NCBI GenBank assembly: GCA_049297855.1
Contig: JBAQVB010000009.1
Span: 1 to 25,164, forward strand
Source: CAXYVX01 sp049297855
GTDB lineage: Bacteria > Patescibacteriota > Saccharimonadia > Saccharimonadales > Saccharimonadaceae
Direction of reading: 5' to 3'
DNA length: 25,164 bases
The position numbers and the translations under genes were made by a program. This document shows positions 7,217-14,096 of this stretch, one piece after another. Below the pieces are notes generated by a model. The model was not told the origin of the DNA, did not search any database, and worked only from the letters and a program-made list of their open reading frames with translations. The first letter of the stretch is position 1; each line of letters begins with the position of its first letter.

Positions 7217-7429
7217 TTGGTGTCGGATGCTTGCTACAGGCAGTGGGGCATAGAATCTGTCACGCTCGTTTCAAATAATGTGATGGGTTGGCGGTGCGTA
7301 GTATACGGTAGTAATGGCGCCATATTTTATAGTGTCAACCTTACCGAAGAGTGCCGTGATGCCTATGGCTATAACTGGGCTGGTTATACAAATTATAACG
7401 ATCCTTATAGTTGGTACTGCCACAACTGA
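7217..7429 (+). CDS. Cys-rich duplicated-motif domain, possible fragment
   Basis: About 70 residues from TTG 7217 (GTG 7220 is another possible start), with the frame open back to 7163 but no ATG and no ribosome-binding site. The sequence contains two related halves: C6-YRQWG-...-GW-R-C27 and C46-RDAYG-...-YSW-Y-C68. Each is C-x3-[WY]-G, 14-16 residues, then W-x-C, a clear internal duplication with probable disulfides. Such chemistry belongs outside the cell, yet no signal peptide is present. The upstream ORF supplies a membrane anchor in another frame, so a frameshifted C-terminal domain is the best explanation. A strong terminator lies ~50 nt after its stop. Function unknown. Confidence 0.4.
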   Translation: MVSDACYRQWGIESVTLVSNNVMGWRCVVYGSNGAIFYSVNLTEECRDAYGYNWAGYTNYNDPYSWYCHN

Positions 7430-7479
7430 TAGTTGGCCAAACTAGTACGCGTCCGATATATACGCTCAAATATATCTCT

Positions 7480-7515
7480 CCTCATCAGCTTCGTGCTGAT
7501 GAGGGATTTTACTTT
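7480..7515 (+). terminator. Rho-independent terminator before tsaB
   Basis: CCTCATCAGC (7480-7489), loop TTCGT, and GCTGATGAGG (7495-7504) form a perfect 10-bp stem, followed by a T-rich stretch ATTTTACTTT. It ends the small-ORF unit immediately upstream of the tsaB promoter. Confidence 0.8.
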
Positions 7516-7517
7516 GC

Positions 7518-7526
7518 TGGTATAAT
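7518..7526 (+). promoter_or_regulatory. Extended -10 promoter, leaderless start of tsaB
   Basis: TGG-TATAAT at 7518-7526 ends exactly 6 nt before ATG 7533. No Shine-Dalgarno sequence is seen. Confidence 0.62.
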
Positions 7527-7532
7527 GTCAAT

Positions 7533-8012
7533 ATGATTTTAGCCTTACGCAGCGATCAACCGACAACAGAAATTTATTTATTAGATAATAGCGGCCAGGT
7601 TGTGCGCCACGAAAAGTGGAACGCCGAGCGCGAACTAGCGCGCGATCTGTTGGCGGAAATTGAAAAATTGGTGGATGGCGATTTCACTAAAATTGATAAA
7701 ATTATTGTTTACCAAGGGCCGGGCAGTTTTACTGGGTTGCGGATTGGTATTAGCGTCGCTAATACGCTATCGTATGCGTTTCATGCGCCAATTATCGGTA
7801 CGACCGGCGAGCGGTGGCTGGCGGATGGTGTCACGAAATTGCGTGACAACCTGGCCATGAATCAAAACGAAATTTTGCCCAAAAATGAGAAAACTACCTC
7901 TGAGAACGGTGTAACTTTCGCAACAAAGGCCGAGCTAGAACGCTCGTTAAAATTAGCCATTGTGACACCAAATTACGGTGCGGCCGCTCACATCACGAAG
8001 CCGAAAAAATAG
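7533..8012 (+). CDS. tsaB: tRNA t6A37 complex subunit TsaB, short form
   Basis: TsaB is the ASKHA-fold paralogue that dimerises with TsaD (Kae1/YgjD) and supports threonylcarbamoyl transfer to tRNA A37. The hallmark GPGSFTGLRIG is at residues 62-72, with 'ISVANTLSYA' and 'APIIGTTGERWLADG' following, as in the family. Only 159 residues are present; typical bacterial TsaB is ~210-230, so most of the second ASKHA lobe is missing or replaced by a Lys/Asn/Thr-rich tail (NEILPKNEKTTSENG). The expected 'ILaIDTS' start reads ILALRSDQ. The N-terminal lobe forms the TsaD interface, so a reduced protein may still function. No frameshift was evident in the tail. The gene is expressed from its own leaderless promoter. 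Confidence 0.88.
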   Translation: MILALRSDQPTTEIYLLDNSGQVVRHEKWNAERELARDLLAEIEKLVDGDFTKIDKIIVYQGPGSFTGLRIGISVANTLSYAFHAPIIGTTGERWLADGVTKLRDNLAMNQNEILPKNEKTTSENGVTFATKAELERSLKLAIVTPNYGAAAHITKPKK

Positions 8013-8018
8013 CGCGCG

Positions 8019-8027
8019 TGTTATAAT
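8019..8027 (+). promoter_or_regulatory. Extended -10 promoter of rny
   Basis: TGT-TATAAT at 8019-8027, just after the tsaB stop. The predicted start near 8034 gives a leader of ~85 nt before ATG 8119, unusually long for this window. Confidence 0.55.
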
Positions 8028-8079
8028 AAGATTGTCTGTAATTAGACTTCTGATTAGTTAAATTTTAAATAAAGTTTGT

Positions 8080-8099
8080 CCCGCTCGATGCGAGACGGG
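8080..8099 (+). promoter_or_regulatory. Hairpin in rny 5' leader
   Basis: CCCG (8080-8083) and CTCG (8084-8087) pair with CGAG (8091-8094) and CGGG (8096-8099) around a 3-nt ATG loop, with one bulged A at 8095. The stem ends ~10 nt before GAGGG (8111-8115), the rny ribosome-binding site. No T-tract follows, so it is not a terminator. It might set mRNA stability or be a self-cleavage target, as rny autoregulation would need; this is inference. Confidence 0.45.
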
Positions 8100-8118
8100 G
8101 CGGCGGAAAAGAGGGAAA

Positions 8119-9609
8119 ATGTGGGAGATTATTTTAGCGGTAGTCGGCGTTATTGTCGGTGCGGGTGGCGTTTATGGTGCGCAAAAAGTGCGTCAAAATG
8201 ACAGTGTTAAAAAAGCCGATCAGTTGATCGCGCAGGCGCAAAAAGAGGCGGCCGAAATCACGTTAAATGCGACCAATAATGCCAAAAAAGAGACCGACGA
8301 CATGCGGCGGGAAGTTAAAAAATCCGAGGATAAAGTGACGCAACGCGAGGCGAATATTGTGTCAAAAATAGATGAATTGGATAAGCGTTCGGAAAAATTG
8401 CGCCAGAGCGAAACCGAGCTGGAGGATCTGAAAAAGGAAATACGTGAGGTGCGCGATCGTCAACAGGAAAAGTTAGAAAAAATCGCTAACTTATCCAAAC
8501 AGGATGCTAAGGATCATTTGCTCAAAATGACCAAAAAAGATGTTAGCAAAGATTTGACCGGTTTGGTTACCAAACTCCAAAAGGACGCGGAAGCTACAGC
8601 TGAAACTCAAGCAGAAACCTTGCTGGTGACGGCCATGGAGCGCATGTCGTCCGACGTTGTGGCCGAGCGCGTAATTACGGCCGTGCCGCTACCGAACGAG
8701 GATATGAAGGGTCGTCTGATCGGTAAAGAAGGACGTAATATTCAAGCGCTCCAGATGGCGACCGGCGTTGATATCTTGGTTGACGATACGCCGGGTATGA
8801 TTGTGCTGTCAAGCTTTGATCCGATTCGGCGCCAAGTGGCGCGCCTGGCGGTGGAAGCTTTGCTCAAGGATGGCCGCATCAATCCGGCGCGCATCGAGGA
8901 AGTCGTCGCCAAGGCTGAAACTAATCTCGACAAAGAAGTCGTTAAGGCCGGCGAGGATGCGACGCGCGAGGTCGGTTTGACCGGCTTTATCCCGAATGAG
9001 ATGGTGCATTTACTAGGTGAATTGAAATTTCGCACGTCATACGGTCAAAACGTGTTGCAGCATTCTAAAGAAATGGCGCAAATCGCCGGCGTGATTGCGA
9101 GTGAAGTCGGTGCAGATATGCGGATTGCCAAAACCGGCACGCTATTGCACGACATCGGCAAGGCTGTGACGCATCGCATCGAAGGTAAACACGCTGAAAT
9201 TGGCGCGGAGTTAGCACGTAAATACGGCATGGATGAACGGGTGGTCAACGCTATTGAGGCGCACCACGAGGATGTTGAAGCCACAACACCGGAGGCAATT
9301 ATTGTGCGTATTTGCGATGCGCTATCAGCGGCTCGGCCGGGCGCGCGCAATATATCGGCCGAAAATTTCATTGAACGTATGAAAGAGCTGGAAAATATAG
9401 CGACGTCGTTTGATGGAATTAGCAAAGCCTATGCCCTGAGTGCTGGTCGCGAAGTGCGGGTAATCGTGCGGCCGGAAAAAGTCGACGATTTGTCATCGCT
9501 ACAATTGGCGCGCGACATCGCCAATAAAATCGAGGCAACCATGCAATATCCGGGCACGATTAAGGTCAATGTGATTCGCGAAACGCGGGCGATTGAATAC
9601 GCGAAATAG
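8119..9609 (+). CDS. rny: Ribonuclease Y
   Basis: Membrane-anchored endoribonuclease that initiates mRNA decay. Its 496 residues show the full family order: an N-terminal transmembrane helix (~3-20), a long charged coiled coil (~30-140), a KH RNA-binding domain with the GxxG loop IGKEGR at 201-206, and an HD metal-dependent phosphohydrolase domain with LLHDIGK (H344-D345) and a later 'AIEAHHEDVEATTPEA'. The C-terminal ~100 residues (PGARNISAENFIERMKELEN, then IATSFDGISKAYALSAGREV) are the conserved RNase Y tail. Start supported by GAGGG ~4 nt before the ATG. It has its own promoter and a structured leader. Many CPR genomes lack RNase E, so this is probably the main decay enzyme. Confidence 0.97.
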   Translation: MWEIILAVVGVIVGAGGVYGAQKVRQNDSVKKADQLIAQAQKEAAEITLNATNNAKKETDDMRREVKKSEDKVTQREANIVSKIDELDKRSEKLRQSETELEDLKKEIREVRDRQQEKLEKIANLSKQDAKDHLLKMTKKDVSKDLTGLVTKLQKDAEATAETQAETLLVTAMERMSSDVVAERVITAVPLPNEDMKGRLIGKEGRNIQALQMATGVDILVDDTPGMIVLSSFDPIRRQVARLAVEALLKDGRINPARIEEVVAKAETNLDKEVVKAGEDATREVGLTGFIPNEMVHLLGELKFRTSYGQNVLQHSKEMAQIAGVIASEVGADMRIAKTGTLLHDIGKAVTHRIEGKHAEIGAELARKYGMDERVVNAIEAHHEDVEATTPEAIIVRICDALSAARPGARNISAENFIERMKELENIATSFDGISKAYALSAGREVRVIVRPEKVDDLSSLQLARDIANKIEATMQYPGTIKVNVIRETRAIEYAK

Positions 9610-9611
9610 TG

Positions 9612-9641
9612 TTATTTTCCTATCTCCCTTGCGTTTATAAT
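9612..9641 (+). promoter_or_regulatory. Pilin gene promoter
   Basis: TTATTT at 9612-9617 and TATAAT at 9636-9641 with an 18-nt spacer. Predicted start near 9648; the leader carries AAGGAG at 9676-9681, 10 nt before ATG 9692. Confidence 0.5.
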
Positions 9642-9691
9642 TTTCATGTAGCAAAATACAACCAATAGATAAACCAAGGAGAATTAAGTCC

Positions 9692-10313
9692 ATGAATAAT
9701 CATCAATTATTAAACAAAAGTAATAACAACGACAAAGACAACCACAACCACAACCACAACCACAATAATAACAAATTGCGCCACTCTTCCCATTCCTCCC
9801 ATTCTTCCAACCCAACTTCCAACCCAATGGGGGGGGGGTATTAATGGTCTCACTATCATTGAAGTCGCATGAGTCCTAGCTATAGCAGGTTTAATATTCT
9901 TAGTAGTCTTTATTGCCTGGCCAGCGCTACAAAACTCGCAACAAGATAATGACAGAAGGCAGGCGGTCAGCAGAGTGATCACTGCATTAGAGAGCTACCG
10001 CGTCGATCTCGGTGGATCATGGAATGGGCCAGCATGGACACCAATTGACGTCAATGCTTTGCGCGGCTATTTATATGGTAAGTTGCCGGATGGGATAACG
10101 ATTAACACTGCTAACACAAGTGGATCAAATCCCTTACCAACGACGTCAACGATTGCATTATATGCGTGGGCTGTGTGCAATGCAGATAAAACGCAGTTCT
10201 CCAGCTCGCAGACAACATTTGGCTCTCTATTCATGCCCGGACCATCCCAAAGCTCCGACGCCGCAGTTGTAATTAGATTATCGTCCGGCAACTATTATTG
10301 CCAAGATATATAA
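9692..10313 (+). pseudogene. Type IV pilin, frame-disrupted (G10 tract plus in-frame UGA)
   Basis: Major or minor type IV pilin-like protein in two frames. Frame A starts at ATG 9692 (AAGGAG 10 nt upstream) and encodes a long repeat-rich leader peptide, then stops at 9842-9844 just after a run of ten G (9829-9838). Removing one G puts frame A in register with frame B, which reads G-G-G-I-N-G | LTIIEVA-UGA-VLAIAGLIFL: a class III-type pilin signal, with cleavage after Gly and Glu at +5. Position +8, normally Leu/Met/Val, is TGA (9870-9872), one base from TTA (Leu). Downstream the frame stays open to TAA 10311-10313 (~154 mature residues in all) and ends in a Cys pair (AVCNAD ... YYCQDI). Either a phase-variable gene in an off state, a recent pseudogene, or an assembly error. 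Confidence 0.75.
9740..9838 (+). repeat. Simple-sequence repeat cluster in pilin leader
   Basis: Within 99 bp: (AACCAC)x4 at 9740-9763 encoding (Asn-His)4; (CAYTCYTCC)-type x3 at 9782-9808 encoding (His-Ser-Ser)3, with one variant copy; a ~12-bp direct repeat TTCCAACCCAA(C/T) x2 at about 9805-9828; and G10 at 9829-9838. The first three have periods divisible by three and so change leader length without shifting frame; only the G tract shifts frame. Confidence 0.9.
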
Positions 10314-10506
10314 TTGTTTGTTGTAATTTAATTAAGTAGTTTAATCTTATGGTAGCACAACGAGATGTGTAATTTATGTGCAAAACACTTGCTCAATGCG
10401 TCGATTGCATTGCGCCACCGACAAAGGGTGAAAAATTTTATTGCTAGATGCCGTGAATCGATTCGGCCAATCATATTCGCTTGTGTCATAGAATTAATGT
10501 CGCGCG

Positions 10507-10515
10507 TGTTACAAT
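10507..10515 (+). promoter_or_regulatory. Extended -10 promoter, leaderless start of proS
   Basis: TGT-TACAAT at 10507-10515 ends exactly 6 nt before ATG 10522, with no Shine-Dalgarno sequence. The preceding stretch 10314-10506 after the pilin stop holds no convincing ORF; a 6-bp hairpin (CAATGC/GCATTG, 10394-10412) is the only structure I see. Confidence 0.62.
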
Positions 10516-10521
10516 TGGGTT

Positions 10522-11772
10522 ATGAAACGAACTGAATTATTTGCTAAAACGTTGCGCGAGGCGCCGAGCGACGAAACGTCGCGCAACGCCCAGCTCTTGA
10601 TTCGCGCCGGCTTCGTGTCAAAGGAAATGGCCGGCGTGTATTCATGGTTGCCACTGGGGCTGCGCGTCGTGGAAAATATTAAAAACATTATTCGCGAGGA
10701 AATGAACGCGATCGGCGGTCAAGAGCTGTTGATGAGCACGCTGCAAAATCCGGACATTTGGAAAAAAACCGGACGTTGGGATGACGCGGTGGTCGACAAT
10801 TGGTTCAAAACCAAGTTGAAAAATGGCGACGAATTGGGTTTGGCTTTTACGCACGAGGAACCGATTGTCAATTTGGCGTCGAAATACCTCAAGAGCTATA
10901 AAGATTTAACGCGCCCGGTGGCAATTTACCAGTTCCAGAACAAATTGCGCAATGAGTTGCGCGCCAAATCCGGCGTGATGCGCGGTCGTGAATTTGTCAT
11001 GAAGGATCTTTATAGTTTTCACGCCACACAGGCGGATTTGGACCAATACTATGAAATCGTGGCGACAGCGTATGCGCGGATTTTTGATCATCTCGGCATC
11101 GGCGATCGGACGTTTCGAACTTTCGCGAGCGGTGGCGCCTTCACTGAGTTTAGTCATGAATTTCAAACTATTTGCGACGCCGGCGAGGATTGGCTCTATC
11201 TCGATCGTGCCAAAAATATCGCAGTGAACGAGGAAGTTTTGGACGCGTCAATCAAAAAATTCGGGCTAAAACCAGAAAATTTGGAAAAAGTTCGTTCCGC
11301 TGAGGTCGGAAATATTTTCAATTTTGGCGACGAAAAAGGTCGTTCAATGCACGCACTTTTCACCGATGAAAACGGCGATCAGAAACCGTTGTTTTTGGCT
11401 AGTTATGGCATTGGCGTGACGCGACTGGTCGGCGTGATTGCGGAATTATTTGCCGACGACAAAGGCTTAGTTTGGCCAGACAGCGTGGCGCCGTTTCGGG
11501 TTTATCTAGTGAATATCGGCGCCGAAGCGGATACTATTGAGTCAACTCGGAAACTGTACGATAAACTGAAGAGCCAAAATATTACGGTTTTATGGGACGA
11601 TCGTGACGCCCGACCTGGCGAAAAATTCGCCGACGCCGAATTAATGGGACTACCGCACCGCGTGGTGGTTTCACCAAAAACCATAGCGGTTGACAAAATC
11701 GAATACAAAGTGCGCCGTGGTGACGACGCGGAACTCTTAACGAGCGACGAATTATTTAAAAAACTGTCGTAA
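10522..11772 (+). CDS. proS: Prolyl-tRNA synthetase lacking the editing insertion
   Basis: Class II synthetase that charges tRNA-Pro. Motif 1 lies in the N-terminal ~80 residues ('GVYSWLPLGLRVVENIKNII'), motif 2 is QNKLRNELRAKSGVMRGREF (139-158) continuing VMKDLYSFH, and motif 3 is in SYGIGVTRLVGVIAE (294-308). The anticodon-binding domain follows (~325-416). Between motifs 2 and 3 there are only ~130 residues: the ~180-residue INS editing domain of E. coli ProS is absent, which explains the 416-residue length against ~570. Such editing-less enzymes occur in alphaproteobacteria and CPR bacteria. They cannot clear Ala-tRNA-Pro themselves, and no YbaK/ProXp gene lies in the window. The start is set by the leaderless promoter. 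Confidence 0.97.
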   Translation: MKRTELFAKTLREAPSDETSRNAQLLIRAGFVSKEMAGVYSWLPLGLRVVENIKNIIREEMNAIGGQELLMSTLQNPDIWKKTGRWDDAVVDNWFKTKLKNGDELGLAFTHEEPIVNLASKYLKSYKDLTRPVAIYQFQNKLRNELRAKSGVMRGREFVMKDLYSFHATQADLDQYYEIVATAYARIFDHLGIGDRTFRTFASGGAFTEFSHEFQTICDAGEDWLYLDRAKNIAVNEEVLDASIKKFGLKPENLEKVRSAEVGNIFNFGDEKGRSMHALFTDENGDQKPLFLASYGIGVTRLVGVIAELFADDKGLVWPDSVAPFRVYLVNIGAEADTIESTRKLYDKLKSQNITVLWDDRDARPGEKFADAELMGLPHRVVVSPKTIAVDKIEYKVRRGDDAELLTSDELFKKLS

Positions 11773-11823
11773 ATTCTACAAACTGAAACGTTATTAATAG
11801 CGTTAGAGATGTGGCGCTGGCAC

Positions 11824-11852
11824 TTGCGCGCGTCGGGTTAGTCTGCTAGAAT
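11824..11852 (+). promoter_or_regulatory. greA promoter
   Basis: TTGCGC at 11824-11829, a 17-nt spacer and TAGAAT at 11847-11852 with an extended TGC. The leader of ~65 nt has AAGGAAAG and AAGGG before ATG 11924. Confidence 0.55.
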
Positions 11853-11923
11853 GATCGGAAGTATTTTGGCAGGCGCATTTCACCAATAACTATTTAGACA
11901 AGGAAAGAAGGGAATATATTATT

Positions 11924-12385
11924 ATGATTAAGAAAATTTTTCATTTGACGGAAAGCGGTAAAAAAGCGTTGGAAAAGGAACACGACGAGCTCGTTAATAC
12001 GCGTGGCGAAGTCAGTGAGCGCATCGCCGAGGCGCGCGGTTTTGGCGATTTATCGGAAAATTCCGAATATTCATCAGCGCGCGATTTACAGGCTCGCAAT
12101 GAGGAGCGCATCAAGGAAATTGAACACATTTTGTCGAACACCAAGTTGATTGCATCCGATAAAAACGGCTGTATCGGCTTGGGTGAGCTGGTCGAGTTGG
12201 AAATCGATGGCAAAACCATCGAATATCGCGTAGTCGGTGGCATCGAGGCTGATCCGTTGAACGGTAAAATCAGCAACGAATCGGCGCTTGGCGCGGCGTT
12301 GATCGGTAAACGAGTCGGCGAAACTGTGACAATTACGGCTCCTAAGGGCGAAAAAACCTACAGAATCACCAAAGTTAGCGAATAG
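11924..12385 (+). CDS. greA: Transcription elongation factor GreA
   Basis: GreA enters the RNA polymerase secondary channel and stimulates cleavage of backtracked transcripts. At 153 residues it has the normal two-domain form: an N-terminal coiled coil of about 75 residues whose tip carries the acidic motif GFGDLSENSEY (~40-50) that delivers Mg to the active site, and a C-terminal FKBP-like domain with 'VELEIDGKTIEYRVVGGIEA' and 'GKRVGETVTITAPKGEKTYR'. Start supported by AAGGG ~11 nt upstream. It lies between proS and lysS, each with its own promoter, so it is probably transcribed alone. Confidence 0.96.
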   Translation: MIKKIFHLTESGKKALEKEHDELVNTRGEVSERIAEARGFGDLSENSEYSSARDLQARNEERIKEIEHILSNTKLIASDKNGCIGLGELVELEIDGKTIEYRVVGGIEADPLNGKISNESALGAALIGKRVGETVTITAPKGEKTYRITKVSE

Positions 12386-12418
12386 TCGCGTTGAAATTTA
12401 GGCTGTGGCGCCGAGATA

Positions 12419-12427
12419 TGCTAAAAT
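12419..12427 (+). promoter_or_regulatory. Extended -10 promoter of lysS
   Basis: TGC-TAAAAT at 12419-12427. Predicted start near 12434 gives a short leader with AAGGAG at 12443-12448, 8 nt before ATG 12457. Confidence 0.55.
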
Positions 12428-12456
12428 TAAGGTAGTAAAGAAAAGGAGATTTTGGC

Positions 12457-14034
12457 ATGGCGACTTTGGCGGATTTTCGTGACGAACGAATCAAAAAATT
12501 GAACGAATTACGGCGCTTGGGCGTCAATCCATATCCGGCGAGCGTGGCGCACACTGCTAAAATTAACGATATTACCACTAATTTTACTAAATTTGACGGT
12601 AGCGAGCAAACTCTGGTTGGGCGTATCGTCAGCTTGCGCAAATTTGGCAAGTTGGCTTTCGTGGTGATTCGTGACATGAGTGGACAAATTCAATTAGTGT
12701 TGACGCGTGGCGTCGTCGAGGAGATTTTCAGCAAAAAAGCGGCCGGACAGCGTGAAATTCCGACTGATTCGGATAAATTAGCTAAGCTGCGCGATTCGCA
12801 AATTGGCATGGGTGAGCTGAGCCTACTCGATACCGGTGATTTTATTGAAGCGAGCGGGCACATTGGCAAAACTCAGACTGGCGAAATGTCGCTGATGGTG
12901 AGAAAATTGCGTATTTTGACGAAAAGTTTGCGGCCGATGCCTGATCGTCAAGGCTTTACCAACAAAGAGGAGCGTCTGCGCCGCCGTTATATCGACATGA
13001 ACGTCAACCAGGAAGTGCGCGAGTGCTTTATTCGGCGCTCGAAATTTTGGGCGGCGACGCGTCAGTTCCTGGTTGATCGCGGTTTTATTGAAATCAACGT
13101 GCCGGTGTTGGAACACACGACTGGTGGTGCCGACGCTACGCCGTTTAAGACTCATATGGATGCGCTAGACGAGGACTTTTATTTGCGGATCAGTCACGAA
13201 TTACCACTGAAACGTTTGATTGGCGCCGGATTTGAACGGGTGTTTGACATCGGGCCGCGTTTTCGCAACGAAGGTGTGGATGATGAACATTTGCCTGAAC
13301 ATATCGCGATGGAATCCTACGCGGCGTTTCAGGATTATCACGATGGCATGGATTTATACGAGGAAATGATTAAATATGTGGCGCAGCAAACTTGGGGGAA
13401 GCTGCAATTTTCGCGCGACGGCATGAATGTTGACTTGGATCAAACGTGGCCACGACGAACCTTTGCGGATCTGTTGCACGACGAGCTCGGCGTGGATGTC
13501 TTCATGGATGATACCGAGGCGAATCGCGAACATCTGCGCGCGGTGTTGCGCCAGCATAACGTGGTGTTTGACGACAAAGCTAGTCTGCCGCATTTATTGG
13601 ACAGTTGTTGGAAGATTATTCGTCGTCGTAGCGCTGGGCCGTTTTGGCTAATTCACGAGCCGGTGTCGGTCAGTCCGCTGGCTAAAAAACATGCGACTGA
13701 TCCGCGCGTGACTGAACGTTTTCACCCGATCATTTTGGGCACAGAAATGGGCAACGGTTTTTCCGAGCTGAACGATCCGCTAGATCAGTTGGATCGCTTT
13801 GTGGCGCAACAAAAAATGCGCGACAATGGCGACAAGGAAGCAATGATGCTCGACATCGATTTCGTCGAAATGCTGGAATACGGCATGCCACCGACTTGCG
13901 GTTGGGGCAATTCGGAGCGCAATTTTTGGTTATTTGAGGGCGTCAGCGCCCGCGAAGGCGTGCCTTTCCCAGCCATGAAAAGCGAGATTTCCGAAACGAC
14001 GCGCAAAATTTACCAAAATGTGAAACTGGGTTGA
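12457..14034 (+). CDS. lysS: Class II lysyl-tRNA synthetase
   Basis: Charges tRNA-Lys. The protein has 525 residues: an N-terminal OB-fold anticodon domain ('LVGRIVSLRKFGKLAFVVIR' then 'DMSGQIQLV'), a linker with RRRYIDMNVNQEVRECFIRR (motif 1 region), 'GGADATPFKTH', motif 2 around 'FERVFDIGPRFRNEGVDDEH', and the catalytic Asp/Glu segment 'GTEMGNGFSELNDPLDQLDR'. Motif 3, usually GxGxGxDR, reads CGWGNSERNFWLFEG with the essential Arg at 488 but the second and third Gly of the signature changed. It ends with 'AREGVPFP', a pattern I associate with CPR LysRS. Start supported by AAGGAG at 8 nt. The gene converges with the M16 peptidase. Confidence 0.95.
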   Translation: MATLADFRDERIKKLNELRRLGVNPYPASVAHTAKINDITTNFTKFDGSEQTLVGRIVSLRKFGKLAFVVIRDMSGQIQLVLTRGVVEEIFSKKAAGQREIPTDSDKLAKLRDSQIGMGELSLLDTGDFIEASGHIGKTQTGEMSLMVRKLRILTKSLRPMPDRQGFTNKEERLRRRYIDMNVNQEVRECFIRRSKFWAATRQFLVDRGFIEINVPVLEHTTGGADATPFKTHMDALDEDFYLRISHELPLKRLIGAGFERVFDIGPRFRNEGVDDEHLPEHIAMESYAAFQDYHDGMDLYEEMIKYVAQQTWGKLQFSRDGMNVDLDQTWPRRTFADLLHDELGVDVFMDDTEANREHLRAVLRQHNVVFDDKASLPHLLDSCWKIIRRRSAGPFWLIHEPVSVSPLAKKHATDPRVTERFHPIILGTEMGNGFSELNDPLDQLDRFVAQQKMRDNGDKEAMMLDIDFVEMLEYGMPPTCGWGNSERNFWLFEGVSAREGVPFPAMKSEISETTRKIYQNVKLG

Positions 14035-14054
14035 TTGACCGAAATCAATAAAGT

Positions 14055-14092
14055 CTCATCCACTTTACCGGTTTTTTTATATAAAAAATTAA
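14055..14092. terminator. Possible bidirectional terminator between lysS and M16 gene
   Basis: A T7 run at 14072-14078 followed by ATAT and an A6 run (14083-14088) forms an AT-only palindrome between two convergent genes. Its T-runs serve either strand, but no GC stem is present, so termination here is only suggested. Confidence 0.3.
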
Positions 14093-14096
14093 AGAG

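Noticed and set aside
9870..9872. In-frame TGA in the pilin as evidence of UGA recoding (Gly code).
   Set aside because: UGA is a proper terminator for the lamin-tail gene, recX, lysS, unit 2 ORF and PBP, several with overlapping downstream starts, so genome-wide recoding does not fit.
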